Shown piece after piece: positions 1 through 6,030 of a stretch of 10,912 bases of DNA (the stretch's first letter is position 1; each line of letters begins with the position of its first letter). The notes beneath the pieces are model-generated. The model saw only the letters and a program-made list of their open reading frames with translations, was not told the DNA's origin and ran no database searches. The position numbers were made by a program, and so were the translations under genes. This DNA is from Betaproteobacteria bacterium (GTDB lineage: Bacteria; Pseudomonadota; Gammaproteobacteria; Burkholderiales; SG8-39), in contig DAHVFK010000078.1 of assembly GCA_027317055.1 (NCBI GenBank), positions 1 through 10,912 on the forward strand. The letters are read 5' to 3'.

Positions 1-500
1 GGCCGCACCAGCACCAGCCGCTTCACGCTGTCGCGCTCGAGCGCGTCGACGGCGCAGGCGACCGCGAGATAGGTTTTTCCGGTTCCGGCCGGACCGATGC
101 CGAACGTGATGTCTTGCGCCAGGATGTTCTGCAGGTACTGAACCTGGTTGACGGTGCGGCCGTGCAGGTCGGGACGGCGCGTGAGCAGCTGCGGTCCGGC
201 GCTGCCGGGCGCGGGCGCGTTGCCGCGCATCATTTCGCTCAGGCCGAGCTGAATGTCGTCGATCGACAGCTCGCCGGCCGCTCTGTCGTACAGGCCGGAC
301 AGGGTGCGCGCCGCGCGCGCCGCCTGCGCCGGCTCGCCGCGCACGGTGAAGTGCGCGCCGCGACGCGCGATCGCGACATCGAGCGCGGATTCGATCTGGC
401 GCAGGTTGGCGTCGAGGGGCCCGCACAGGCGCGCCAGGCGCTGGTTGTCGAGCGGCTCGAAGCGCACTTCAACCGGCTTGGGGGACGGGTTACGCGTCAC
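1..500 (-). CDS. phoH: PhoH-family ATPase, N-terminal part (runs off the left edge)
   Basis: PhoH-like P-loop nucleotide-binding protein; the family is linked to phosphate starvation and RNA metabolism and is usually encoded next to ybeY in proteobacteria, so ybeY is expected beyond the left edge. Only 166 codons of a protein normally a little over 300 residues are present. The Walker A motif GPAGTGKT is at residues 136-143, followed by the typical YLAVACAVDAL helix; the region before it (about residues 10-90) matches the family's N-terminal domain. Start: GTG at 498-500 is the best choice, 16 bases after the miaB stop, with a weak GGAG further upstream than ideal. The short gap suggests it is co-transcribed with miaB. 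The Walker B motif and C-terminus are not in the window. Confidence 0.93.
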   Translation of the reverse strand, partial: MTRNPSPKPVEVRFEPLDNQRLARLCGPLDANLRQIESALDVAIARRGAHFTVRGEPAQAARAARTLSGLYDRAAGELSIDDIQLGLSEMMRGNAPAPGSAGPQLLTRRPDLHGRTVNQVQYLQNILAQDITFGIGPAGTGKTYLAVACAVDALERDSVKRLVLVR

Positions 501-516
501 CGGCGGCGGGCGCTCC

Positions 517-1833
517 CTAGGCCTCGCCGCGCAGCGAATGCGACCGCGCTTCGGTGATGCGCACGTCGACGAAGCGCCCGATGAGCCCGCGCGCGCCGCG
601 AAAGTTGACCACCCGGTTGTTGCCCGTGCGGCCGGCGAGCTCGGCGGGGTTGCGGCGCGCGGGGCCTTCGACCAGGACGCGCTGTACGCCGCCTACCATG
701 CGTTCGCTCGTCGCGCGCGCCTGCGCGTCCAGCGCCGCCTGCAGCCGCTGCAGCCGTTCGAGCTTTTCGGCCTGCGGCGTCGCATCCGGCAACTCGGCGG
801 CGGGCGTGCCGGGGCGCGGGCTGTAGACGAACGAGAACGAGCCGTCGAAATCCAGCGCGCGCGCGAGCTCGAGGGTGGCCTGAAAGTCGGATTCGGTCTC
901 ACCTGGAAAACCGACGATAAAGTCGGACGTTAGGCTGAGTTCCGGCCGCGCCTTGCGCAGGCGCCGAACGATCGAGCGGTACTCGAGCACCGTGTAGCCG
1001 CGCTTCATCGCCGCCAGCACCCGGTCGGAGCCGGACTGCACCGGAAGATGCACGTGCCCCGCGAGGCCCGGCAGTTCGGCGTGCGCGTCGATCAGACGCT
1101 GCGTGAACTCGCGCGGATGCGAGGTGGTATAGCGCACGCGCTCGATGGCGTCGATCTCGGCCACGTAGCGCAGCAGCTCGGCGAAATCGGCGGGCTCGCC
1201 TTCGATCTCGCCGCGCCAGGCGTTCACGTTCTGTCCCAGCAGCGTGACTTCCCTCACGCCGCGCTCGGCCAGGCCGGCGATCTCGGCCACGACGTCGTCG
1301 AAGGGGCGCGAAAATTCTTCGCCGCGCGTGTACGGCACGACGCAGAAGCTGCAGTACTTGCTGCAGCCCTCCATGATCGAGACGAACGCCGCCGCGCCGT
1401 CGACCCGCGCCGGCGGCAAATGGTCGAACTTCTCAATCTCAGGAAAGCTTACGTCCACCTGCGCGCGCCCGCTCGCGCGCCGGCGCGCGAGCAACTCGGG
1501 CAGACGGTGCAGGGTCTGCGGGCCGAACACCACGTCGACGTAGGGCGCGCGCTCGACGATCGCGGCGCCTTCCTGGCTCGCGACGCAGCCGCCGACCGCA
1601 ATCATCAGGCGCGGGTTGTCGCGCTTGAGGTGCTTGACCCGGCCGAGGTCGGCGAAAACCTTCTCCTGCGCCTTCTCCCGCACCGAGCAGGTGTTGAACA
1701 CGATCAGGTCGGCGTCCTCCGGCTGCCCGGTGGGGACGTATGCGCCGTCTTGCGCCAGCACATCGGCCATGCGGTCCGAGTCGTACTCGTTCATCTGGCA
1801 GCCGAAGGTGCGGATGTAGAGCTTGCCGGTCAT
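517..1833 (-). CDS. miaB: tRNA-2-methylthio-N6-dimethylallyladenosine synthase (MiaB)
   Basis: Radical-SAM methylthiotransferase that converts i6A37 to ms2i6A37 in tRNAs reading UNN codons; cytoplasmic. From the ATG at 1833 it has 438 residues, normal for the family. The N-terminal UPF0004 domain has the three cluster cysteines C12 (in FGCQMNEYDS), C49 (NTCSVRE) and C83 (GGCVAS). The radical-SAM motif CxxxCxxC is C157, C161 and C164 (EGCSKYCSFC). A TRAM domain closes the protein (GRTGNNRVVNF region). Start: the frame stays open to a TTG at 1860, which overlaps the upstream gene's TGA by 4 bases and adds 9 residues. I prefer the ATG because MTGKLYIRTFGCQMN matches the usual family start and AGGCGAG lies just upstream. 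It lies directly downstream of the small secreted-protein gene and upstream of phoH, probably in one transcript. Confidence 0.96.
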   Translation of the reverse strand: MTGKLYIRTFGCQMNEYDSDRMADVLAQDGAYVPTGQPEDADLIVFNTCSVREKAQEKVFADLGRVKHLKRDNPRLMIAVGGCVASQEGAAIVERAPYVDVVFGPQTLHRLPELLARRRASGRAQVDVSFPEIEKFDHLPPARVDGAAAFVSIMEGCSKYCSFCVVPYTRGEEFSRPFDDVVAEIAGLAERGVREVTLLGQNVNAWRGEIEGEPADFAELLRYVAEIDAIERVRYTTSHPREFTQRLIDAHAELPGLAGHVHLPVQSGSDRVLAAMKRGYTVLEYRSIVRRLRKARPELSLTSDFIVGFPGETESDFQATLELARALDFDGSFSFVYSPRPGTPAAELPDATPQAEKLERLQRLQAALDAQARATSERMVGGVQRVLVEGPARRNPAELAGRTGNNRVVNFRGARGLIGRFVDVRITEARSHSLRGEA

Positions 1834-1856
1834 GCTCGCCTGCGCTGGCCTCGTTC

Positions 1857-2183
1857 TCAATGGCTGGGGTCGGGTTGCGCCGCTTCCTCGGGCGACAGCA
1901 GCCAGATCCGGTACGGGTTGCCTTGCGCGTCGAGCAGGAAGCGGATCGGCGCGCCGGGCGGCACGGCGGAAGGCACGATGCCGCGATTCGAGGGGTCGCG
2001 GATCTGCGCTCCCGGCGCGAGCAGCACGCGCTGGCCGTTGATCTCGACCAGCATCCCCTGCACGTGGCGGATCTCGCCGCGCTGGGCGTTGGTCGGGATG
2101 GTGCGCAGCTGTGCCAGCGCGCTCGGCGTAAATCCGGCGAGCAGGCAGAGCGCGAGCGCCCGGGTGAGCTTGGCAAGGGTCAT
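1857..2183 (-). CDS. small secreted or periplasmic protein of unknown function
   Basis: I do not recognise a characterised family. From the chosen ATG it has 108 residues: a typical Sec signal peptide (Lys/Arg-bearing n-region, hydrophobic Leu/Ala core, cleavage likely after PSALA, around residue 24), then about 80 mature residues with no cysteine. The mature part reads as alternating short beta strands (GEIRHVQGMLVEING, QRVLLAPGAQI, PIRFLLDAQGNPYRIWLL), suggesting a small beta-barrel or OB-like domain; this is inference. Start: ATG at 2189 is only 2 bases from the Shine-Dalgarno GGAGG (2192-2196), whereas ATG at 2183 is 8 bases away, so 2183 is preferred; 2189 would add Met-Ser. Its stop lies in a 4-base overlap with a possible TTG start of miaB, so it is probably translated from the same mRNA as miaB. 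Confidence 0.8.
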   Translation of the reverse strand: MTLAKLTRALALCLLAGFTPSALAQLRTIPTNAQRGEIRHVQGMLVEINGQRVLLAPGAQIRDPSNRGIVPSAVPPGAPIRFLLDAQGNPYRIWLLSPEEAAQPDPSH

Positions 2184-2191
2184 CGACATGG

Positions 2192-2196
2192 CCTCC
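2192..2196 (-). promoter_or_regulatory. Shine-Dalgarno GGAGG that decides the start of the secreted-protein gene
   Basis: Read on the minus strand, GGAGG is followed by two in-frame ATGs. The first leaves a spacer of 2 bases, too short for normal initiation. The second, at 2183, leaves 8 bases. The second is therefore taken as the start. Confidence 0.6.
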
Positions 2197-2204
2197 GAGG
2201 CCCT

Positions 2205-2210
2205 ATTCTA
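2205..2210 (-). promoter_or_regulatory. possible -10 element for the secreted protein-miaB-phoH transcript
   Basis: TAGAAT on the minus strand matches the sigma70 -10 consensus at 5 of 6 positions and would start RNA just before the GGAGG. No good -35 is visible at 16-18 bases, so the unit may instead be read through from the tRNA gene upstream. Weak call. Confidence 0.25.
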
Positions 2211-2242
2211 GAGGACGGGCGCCGCAGCCTGGCGGAAAGGGG

Positions 2243-2319
2243 TGGTGGCGAATCCGTGATTCGAACACGGGACACGCGGATTATGATTCCGCTGCTCTAA
2301 CCAGCTGAGCTAATTCGCC
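2243..2319 (-). tRNA. tRNA-Met (anticodon CAU), elongator type
   Basis: A complete cloverleaf can be written on the minus strand. The acceptor stem GGCGAAT pairs with ATTCGCC, the D stem GCTC with GAGC, the anticodon stem GCGGA with TCCGC around the loop ATCATAA, and the T stem CCGTG with CACGG around TTCGAAT. All stems pair perfectly. The anticodon CAT is at 2283-2285, the discriminator is A and the 3' CCA is encoded (2243-2245). The anticodon arm resembles that of betaproteobacterial elongator Met tRNAs. It is not an initiator, because the first acceptor pair is G-C. An Ile2 tRNA read by lysidine at C34 cannot be fully excluded by eye. The closeness to miaB is not functional evidence, since MiaB acts on UNN-reading tRNAs. 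Confidence 0.95.
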
Positions 2320-2327
2320 TCCGGAAA

Positions 2328-2347
2328 GGGCGCGAATTGTCGCGCCC
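2328..2347. repeat. 8-bp perfect inverted repeat spanning the tRNA promoter -10
   Basis: GGGCGCGA (2328-2335), a 4-base spacer, then TCGCGCCC (2340-2347) form a perfect dyad centred on the -10 hexamer of the tRNA-Met promoter. It could be a protein-binding site or a chance product of GC-rich sequence. It is not followed by a T tract on either strand, so it does not look like a terminator. Confidence 0.5.
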
Positions 2348-2364
2348 GGCCGGGCTCCGGTCAA
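2336..2364 (-). promoter_or_regulatory. sigma70 promoter for tRNA-Met
   Basis: On the minus strand the -35 is TTGACC (2364-2359, 5 of 6 matches). A spacer of exactly 17 bases follows, then the -10 GACAAT (2341-2336, 4 of 6). The tRNA 5' end is 17 bases past the -10, leaving a leader of about 9 bases for RNase P. The bases just after the -10 are GC-rich (CGCGCCC), as in discriminators of stringently controlled stable-RNA promoters; that regulation is an inference. Confidence 0.65.
2344..2355. repeat. 12-bp perfect palindrome in the tRNA promoter spacer
   Basis: GCCCGGCCGGGC is self-complementary and lies between the -35 and -10 elements of the tRNA-Met promoter, overlapping the adjacent 8-bp dyad by four bases. 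All-GC composition makes chance occurrence plausible. Confidence 0.4.
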
Positions 2365-2381
2365 GCTCGCCCGGCGCCACG

Positions 2382-2400
2382 CCGGAAAATCCAGTTCCGG
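2382..2400. repeat. inverted repeat upstream of the ubiquinone-hydroxylase promoter
   Basis: CCGGAA (2382-2387), a 7-base AT-leaning spacer, then TTCCGG (2395-2400). It ends 5 bases before the proposed -35, the position expected for an activator site. No regulator family is recognised from it. Confidence 0.35.
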
Positions 2401-2405
2401 ATATT

Positions 2406-2435
2406 TCGGCAAACCAACAGGTTATTTTCTACAAT
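2406..2435 (+). promoter_or_regulatory. promoter for the UbiH-family gene, likely giving leaderless mRNA
   Basis: -35 TCGGCA (2406-2411, 4 of 6), an 18-base AT-rich spacer, -10 TACAAT (2430-2435, 5 of 6). The expected transcription start, about 7 bases downstream, falls on the GTG start codon at 2442. No Shine-Dalgarno sequence lies between. Confidence 0.5.
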
Positions 2436-2441
2436 GCGTGC

Positions 2442-3605
2442 GTGAACGTCGACCTCATCGTGGTCGGTGCCGGCCTGGTCGGTGCGAGCTTCGCGCGCGC
2501 GACGCGCGGGTTGTCGACCGCGCTGATCGCCCCGGCGCAGCGCGCAGCCGCGCACGCCGCGGCCGGAAGCTTCGATGCGCGGGTCTACGCGCTCAGCCCC
2601 GGCAATGCCGAGTTCCTGCGCGATCTCAAGGCCTGGCAGGGCATCGCGCCGGAGCGGCTGACGCCGGTACATGCGATGCGGATATTCGGCGATGACGGCC
2701 GCTCGCTGCTCGAATTCGACGCCTACCGTGCCGGGGTCGAGGCGCTGGCCTGGATCGTCGAGGACGGCGTGTTGCACGACGCACTGTGGCGCGCACTGGA
2801 GGCGCGCGACGGGCTCGAGGTCCTTGCGCCCGCGCAGTGCGAGCGGCTGGAGATCTCGGCCGAGCACGCGACTGTGCACTTGCGCGACGGCCGCAGCTTG
2901 CAGGGCAAGCTGGTTGTGGGGGCAGACGGCGCGCATTCCTTCGTGCGCAAAGGCGCCGGACTTGGAGCCGCCGAGCACGCCTACGGCCATACTGCAGTGG
3001 TCGCCAACTTCGCCTGCGAGCGGCCGCACGGCAACATAGCGCAGCAATGGTTCCAGGGTGGACCCGTGCTTGCGCTGTTGCCGCTTCCGGGCAACCACAT
3101 ATCGATGGTGTGGTCGGTGGCCGACGCGGAGGCGGCGCGCCTGCTCGCGCTGGGCGCCGATGCGCTTTGCCGCGCAGTGGAGCAGGCTTCGCGCGGCGCG
3201 CTAGGGGCGCTCACGCTGGTCACGCCGGCGCGCGGGTTTGCCCTGCGGCGTCTTGCGACGGGCCGCATGGTCGCCCCGCGCGTCGCGCTGATCGGCGATG
3301 CGGCGCACGTGGTGCATCCGCTCGCGGGGCAGGGCGCGAACCTCGGCTTCCAGGACGCCCGCGTGCTGGCGCAGGTGCTCGCGGCGCGCGAGCCGGTGCG
3401 GGACCCCGGTGACCTGAAGTTGCTGCGGCGCTACGCCCGCGCCCGCGCCGAGGCGGTCCTGACCATGGACACGACGGTGCATGGCCTGTACCGCCTGTTC
3501 GCGGCCCAGGGCAGGGCCGTTTCGCTGCTGCGCAACGCCGGATTGAACTTGACCGACCGGGTTCCGGTCTTAAAGAACATTCTTATGCGCCAGGCGATGG
3601 GCTGA
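2442..3605 (+). CDS. UbiH/UbiF/UbiI-family FAD-dependent ubiquinone hydroxylase
   Basis: Flavoprotein monooxygenase of the UbiH/COQ6 family, which hydroxylates the aromatic ring during ubiquinone synthesis; such enzymes work at the membrane. 387 residues, a normal length. The N-terminal dinucleotide-binding fold has GAGLVG (residues 9-14). The family DG motif is VVGADGAHSFVR (158-169). The second FAD motif is GDAAH (285-289), followed by the UbiH signature HPLAGQGANLGFQD (292-305). Start: the frame is open from a TTG at 2337, but GTG at 2442 is the only ATG/GTG before the FAD motif and sits directly at the Rossmann strand. It has no Shine-Dalgarno and may be leaderless. dsbC follows after 20 bases. 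Which ring carbon is hydroxylated cannot be told from sequence alone, so no symbol is given. Confidence 0.9.
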   Translation: MNVDLIVVGAGLVGASFARATRGLSTALIAPAQRAAAHAAAGSFDARVYALSPGNAEFLRDLKAWQGIAPERLTPVHAMRIFGDDGRSLLEFDAYRAGVEALAWIVEDGVLHDALWRALEARDGLEVLAPAQCERLEISAEHATVHLRDGRSLQGKLVVGADGAHSFVRKGAGLGAAEHAYGHTAVVANFACERPHGNIAQQWFQGGPVLALLPLPGNHISMVWSVADAEAARLLALGADALCRAVEQASRGALGALTLVTPARGFALRRLATGRMVAPRVALIGDAAHVVHPLAGQGANLGFQDARVLAQVLAAREPVRDPGDLKLLRRYARARAEAVLTMDTTVHGLYRLFAAQGRAVSLLRNAGLNLTDRVPVLKNILMRQAMG

Positions 3606-3625
3606 GGCGCGCCGGAGACCGTGTG

Positions 3626-4363
3626 ATGCTCGTCCGAAGCTTGGCGCTCGCCGCCCTCTGCCTTGCTGTGCTGCCCGCGCGCGCCGACGAGGCGCAGATC
3701 CGCAAGGTGATCGAGGCCACGCTCGGCGGGGCGCGCATCGAGAGCGTGCAGCCGGTGCCCGTGCTCGGACTGTACGAGGTGGTGATTCGCGGCCAGGATG
3801 GGCCGCGGATCGTCTACACCGACGCCCAGGCGACGAGCATCATCCTAGGCAGCATCTACGACGTCCGGCACGACCGCAACCTGACCGAAGCGCGGATGAA
3901 CAAGCTGCTCGCGATCAAGTTCAAAGAGTTGCCGCTGCAGGATGCGGTCAAGATCAGTCGCGGCAGCGGGCGCCGCGTACTGGCGATGTTCTCCGATCCG
4001 TACTGTCCCGCGTGCCAGCAGTTCGAGAAGGAGTTGGTGCGGGTCGACGACATCACGATCTACGTCTTCATGTATCCGGTGATACACCCGGAGCTGGCCG
4101 AGCAGTCGAGGGCGATCTGGTGCTCGTCGGACCGTTCCAAGGCGTGGCTCGACCTGGCGCTGCGCGGCAAGCGTCCGACCGCAAGCGCAGCCTGCGCCAA
4201 CCCGCTCGAGAAGAACCTCGTTCTCGGCCATCGGCTCGGGGTGAATTCGACCCCGACGCTGTTTCTCGCCAACGGCGAGCGACTGCGTGGCGGCCTCTCG
4301 TCGGCGCACCTTGCGGCGACGCTGGACGACGTCTATCGCGAAATGAAGGCGAGCGCGAAGTAG
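3626..4363 (+). CDS. dsbC: thiol:disulfide interchange protein DsbC, periplasmic disulfide isomerase
   Basis: Periplasmic protein-disulfide isomerase of the DsbC/DsbG family; known homologues are homodimers kept reduced by DsbD. 245 residues. Signal peptide 1-20 (cleavage after LPARA), N-terminal dimerisation domain about 22-80, linker helix, then the thioredoxin fold. The redox centre is C127-P-A-C130 (SDPYCPACQQFE), whereas classical DsbC has CGYC. The cis-proline loop is STPTLF (P210), and C166 and C190 probably form the family's second, structural disulfide. Start: GTG at 3623 is directly followed by ATG at 3626; the ATG is favoured because GGAG (3614-3617) is 8 bases upstream. It follows the hydroxylase gene by 20 bases, probably as one operon. 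A DsbG-like role is possible given the CPxC centre. Confidence 0.92.
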   Translation: MLVRSLALAALCLAVLPARADEAQIRKVIEATLGGARIESVQPVPVLGLYEVVIRGQDGPRIVYTDAQATSIILGSIYDVRHDRNLTEARMNKLLAIKFKELPLQDAVKISRGSGRRVLAMFSDPYCPACQQFEKELVRVDDITIYVFMYPVIHPELAEQSRAIWCSSDRSKAWLDLALRGKRPTASAACANPLEKNLVLGHRLGVNSTPTLFLANGERLRGGLSSAHLAATLDDVYREMKASAK

Positions 4364-4381
4364 CCTCGGCGCGATAGTGCC

Positions 4382-5518
4382 CTAGGGGCGCGGCAGCGGT
4401 TCGCCGCGCGGCCACAGCAGCCACATCCTGCCCTGCTGGCGCATCCGCCCGGCAAACCCCCCGGCTTCGTCGCCACTGCCCCAGAAGAAGTCCGCACGCA
4501 CCGCACCGCGAATCGCACCCCCGGTGTCCTGCGCGATGACCAGCTGCTGGAGTGGAATGTTCGACAACGGGAGCGTGCTCGCTAGATAGACGGGGGCGCC
4601 GAGCGGGTAGAAGCGCCGATCCACCGCAATGCTGTACGTGGCGCTCAGTGGCGCTCCAAGCGCGCCAGTCGGCCCGCCGCTGGTCGGCAAATCGCGAAAA
4701 AACACGTAGCTCGGATTCTGCTCGAGCGCCCGCTGCAGCGACTCGGGGTGGGCCTGAGCCCACGCTTTGATGCCCTGCATCGATGCCTGCTCGAGCGGCA
4801 GCTCGCCTTGAGCGACCAGGTAGCGGCCGAGCGACCTGTAGGGGTGGCCATTCTGGTCCGCGTAGCCGACGCGGATGCGATCGTCGTCGCCGAAGCGGAT
4901 CTGGCCGCTGCCCTGAATCTGGAGGAAGAACAGCTCGACCGGATCGGCGACCCACGCGATCACGGGCGCCGTGAAGCCGTCGCCATGGGCGTCGATCTCG
5001 GAGCGGGAGTAGTACGGCACCAGCCTGCGCCCTTCGAGCCGCCCGCGCAGGCGCATGCCCTTGAGCTCCGGGTACAGGCTGGCGAGGTCCACATCGACAA
5101 GATCGTCGGGAATGCCGTAGACGGGATACCGGAAGCGATCGGTGCGCTCTCGGCTGCCGTCGAGCACCGGCTCGTAATAGCCGGTCACCAGTCCCGTGTT
5201 CGAGCCTTCCGGATCGATTACGGCGTAGGGAACGAACGTCGTCACGAAGAAGTTGCGCACGGCGGCCTCGTCGTCCGCCGGCACCGCCTGCGCCTCGGCG
5301 CAGGCACGCGCCAGCGCGGCGACCGCCTGCAGTCGCGGACAACCAGCAAGAAAGGCGCGCAAGCTCGGTTCGAGCGCTGTGGCATTCCATCCAGGCAACT
5401 CGGCGTACGTCGTTTTCTCGTAGCGCGCCGCGCCCAGTCGCGGCGCCAGCGGTGCGCACCCTGCGACAAGTACAATCGCGGCCAAGACGATCGGGAAAGC
5501 GCGCGCGATGTGGTTCAT
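4382..5518 (-). CDS. mltA: membrane-bound lytic murein transglycosylase A (MltA), lipoprotein
   Basis: Outer-membrane-anchored lytic transglycosylase that cleaves peptidoglycan glycan strands with formation of 1,6-anhydro-muropeptides. 378 residues. Lipobox LVAG-C at C21, with Ala next, so outer-membrane sorting is expected. The MltA domain carries VTGYYEP (111-117) and FFLQIQGSGQI (197-207). The C-terminal 3D domain carries AQDTGGAIRG (329-338) and RADFFWG (341-347). D343 aligns with the known catalytic Asp of E. coli MltA (D308 of the mature enzyme), so the protein should be active. Start ATG at 5518; no clear Shine-Dalgarno sequence is visible. It converges on dsbC with only 18 bases between the stops and no visible terminator hairpin, and its first codons overlap the start of a divergent 39-codon ORF by 11 bases. 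Confidence 0.95.
   Translation of the reverse strand: MNHIARAFPIVLAAIVLVAGCAPLAPRLGAARYEKTTYAELPGWNATALEPSLRAFLAGCPRLQAVAALARACAEAQAVPADDEAAVRNFFVTTFVPYAVIDPEGSNTGLVTGYYEPVLDGSRERTDRFRYPVYGIPDDLVDVDLASLYPELKGMRLRGRLEGRRLVPYYSRSEIDAHGDGFTAPVIAWVADPVELFFLQIQGSGQIRFGDDDRIRVGYADQNGHPYRSLGRYLVAQGELPLEQASMQGIKAWAQAHPESLQRALEQNPSYVFFRDLPTSGGPTGALGAPLSATYSIAVDRRFYPLGAPVYLASTLPLSNIPLQQLVIAQDTGGAIRGAVRADFFWGSGDEAGGFAGRMRQQGRMWLLWPRGEPLPRP
5471..5476 (+). promoter_or_regulatory. possible -10 element for the 39-codon ORF
   Basis: TACAAT, 5 of 6 matches, inside the beginning of mltA and 31 bases before the small ORF's ATG. No recognisable -35 at 15-19 bases. Weak call, listed because the same hexamer precedes two other starts in this window. 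Confidence 0.2.
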
Positions 5519-5627
5519 TGTTGCAGAAATAGTGTTTGCCCTGGTGCTCGTGATCCTGATCTATTGGCTGACGCTCCCGCGCAAGCGAAGCGACGATAGC
5601 GAGCGGCCGCCCGGTCCCTCAGGCTGA
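5508..5627 (+). CDS. small single-span membrane protein, 39 residues, unknown function
   Basis: ATG at 5508, TGA at 5625-5627. The sequence begins MWFIVAEIVFALVLVILIYW: about 23 hydrophobic residues (2-23) that would form one membrane helix. A basic stretch PRKRS (24-28) follows, then a short acidic/proline-rich tail ending PPGPSG. The basic residues after the helix suggest N-out/C-in by the positive-inside rule. About 72% of third codon positions are G/C, consistent with coding. A weak GGGA at 5493-5496 is the only Shine-Dalgarno-like sequence. The ORF fits precisely between two genes: its start overlaps the mltA start by 11 bases (divergent) and its stop is 3 bases from the apaG stop (convergent). 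I know no family for it; it could be a real small protein or chance. Confidence 0.5.
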   Translation: MWFIVAEIVFALVLVILIYWLTLPRKRSDDSERPPGPSG

Positions 5628-5630
5628 CCG

Positions 5631-6014
5631 TCAGTGCAGTACGCGCGGCACCGACAGCGTGAACTCCGGGATGGGGACCTCGAATCGGGTCCCGTCCTCC
5701 GCCACCATCTGATAGCTGCCGCGCATGGTGCCGACCTGGGTCGCGATCGAGGTGCCGCTGGTGTACTCGAATTGCTCGCCCGGCCGCAGCACCGGCTGTG
5801 CGCCGACCACGCCCAGGCCCCGGACTTCCTGCACCAGACCCTGGGAATCGGTGATGATCCAGTGCCGGCTGATCAGCTGGCCGGTGACGCTACCAACGTT
5901 GCGGATCGTGATCGTGTAAGCGAACGCGTAGCGGTTCGACGTTTCGTCGGATTGCTCCGGCAGGTATTGGGTCGCGGTGCTGACCGCGATTTCGTAGCGC
6001 TTCTCCTGGGCCAT
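5631..6014 (-). CDS. apaG: ApaG protein (ApaG/DUF525 domain)
   Basis: Small beta-sandwich protein of the ApaG family, once called CorD; its molecular role is not settled. 127 residues, the usual length. The family core VRGLGVVGAQPVLRPGEQFE lies at residues 64-83, continued by YTSG (84-87). Start: the frame continues upstream to 6134, but ATG at 6014 gives MAQEKRYEIAVS, the normal N-terminus, and the extra 40 residues would overlap rpe antisense. No Shine-Dalgarno sequence is present, and a TACAAT -10 ends 6 bases before the ATG, so the mRNA may be leaderless. It diverges from rpe with 25 bases between starts and ends 3 bases from the convergent 39-codon ORF. Confidence 0.95.
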   Translation of the reverse strand: MAQEKRYEIAVSTATQYLPEQSDETSNRYAFAYTITIRNVGSVTGQLISRHWIITDSQGLVQEVRGLGVVGAQPVLRPGEQFEYTSGTSIATQVGTMRGSYQMVAEDGTRFEVPIPEFTLSVPRVLH

Positions 6015-6020
6015 GCGCGC

Positions 6021-6026
6021 ATTGTA
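6021..6026 (-). promoter_or_regulatory. -10 element for apaG, likely leaderless start
   Basis: On the minus strand TACAAT (6026-6021) is followed by six bases and then the apaG ATG, so the expected transcription start is the A of the ATG. No good -35 is visible at normal spacing. The layout copies that of the hydroxylase gene at 2430-2444. Confidence 0.4.
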
Positions 6027-6030
6027 AACT
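6025..6030 (+). promoter_or_regulatory. possible -10 element for rpe-gph
   Basis: TAAACT (4 of 6) on the plus strand overlaps the apaG -10 back to back. It ends 9 bases before the rpe ATG, predicting a leader of only about 3 bases. TTCTCC (6001-6006) is a poor -35 at 18 bases. Confidence 0.25.

Noticed and set aside
1048..2211. A 387-codon plus-strand frame across miaB and the secreted-protein gene
   Set aside because: Antisense shadow of miaB; no domain motifs and the composition of a non-coding frame.
2243..2319. tRNA-Met as an integration site for a mobile element
   Set aside because: No integrase, no repeated copy of the tRNA 3' end and no change in gene type on either side.
2243..2319. 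Functional pairing of MiaB with the neighbouring tRNA
   Set aside because: MiaB modifies A37 in tRNAs with anticodons pairing to UNN codons; a CAU tRNA is not a substrate, so the closeness is probably incidental.
2337..2441. TTG at 2337 as the start of the UbiH-family protein
   Set aside because: It would add 35 residues unlike the family, begin inside the divergent tRNA promoter and read through the proposed promoter of the gene itself.
2434..2445. ATG-CGT-GCG-TGA mini-frame overlapping the hydroxylase GTG
   Set aside because: It lies at or before the expected RNA start and has no Shine-Dalgarno; three codons in GC-rich sequence are no evidence of an upstream ORF.
4364..4381. A bidirectional terminator between dsbC and mltA
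   Set aside because: The 18-base gap has no stem followed by a T run on either strand; only a short CCCTAGGG palindrome overlapping the mltA stop is visible.
4068..5459. A 463-codon minus-strand frame over mltA and the end of dsbC
   Set aside because: Same strand as mltA but a different frame; Arg-rich low-complexity translation, while the mltA frame has all family motifs.
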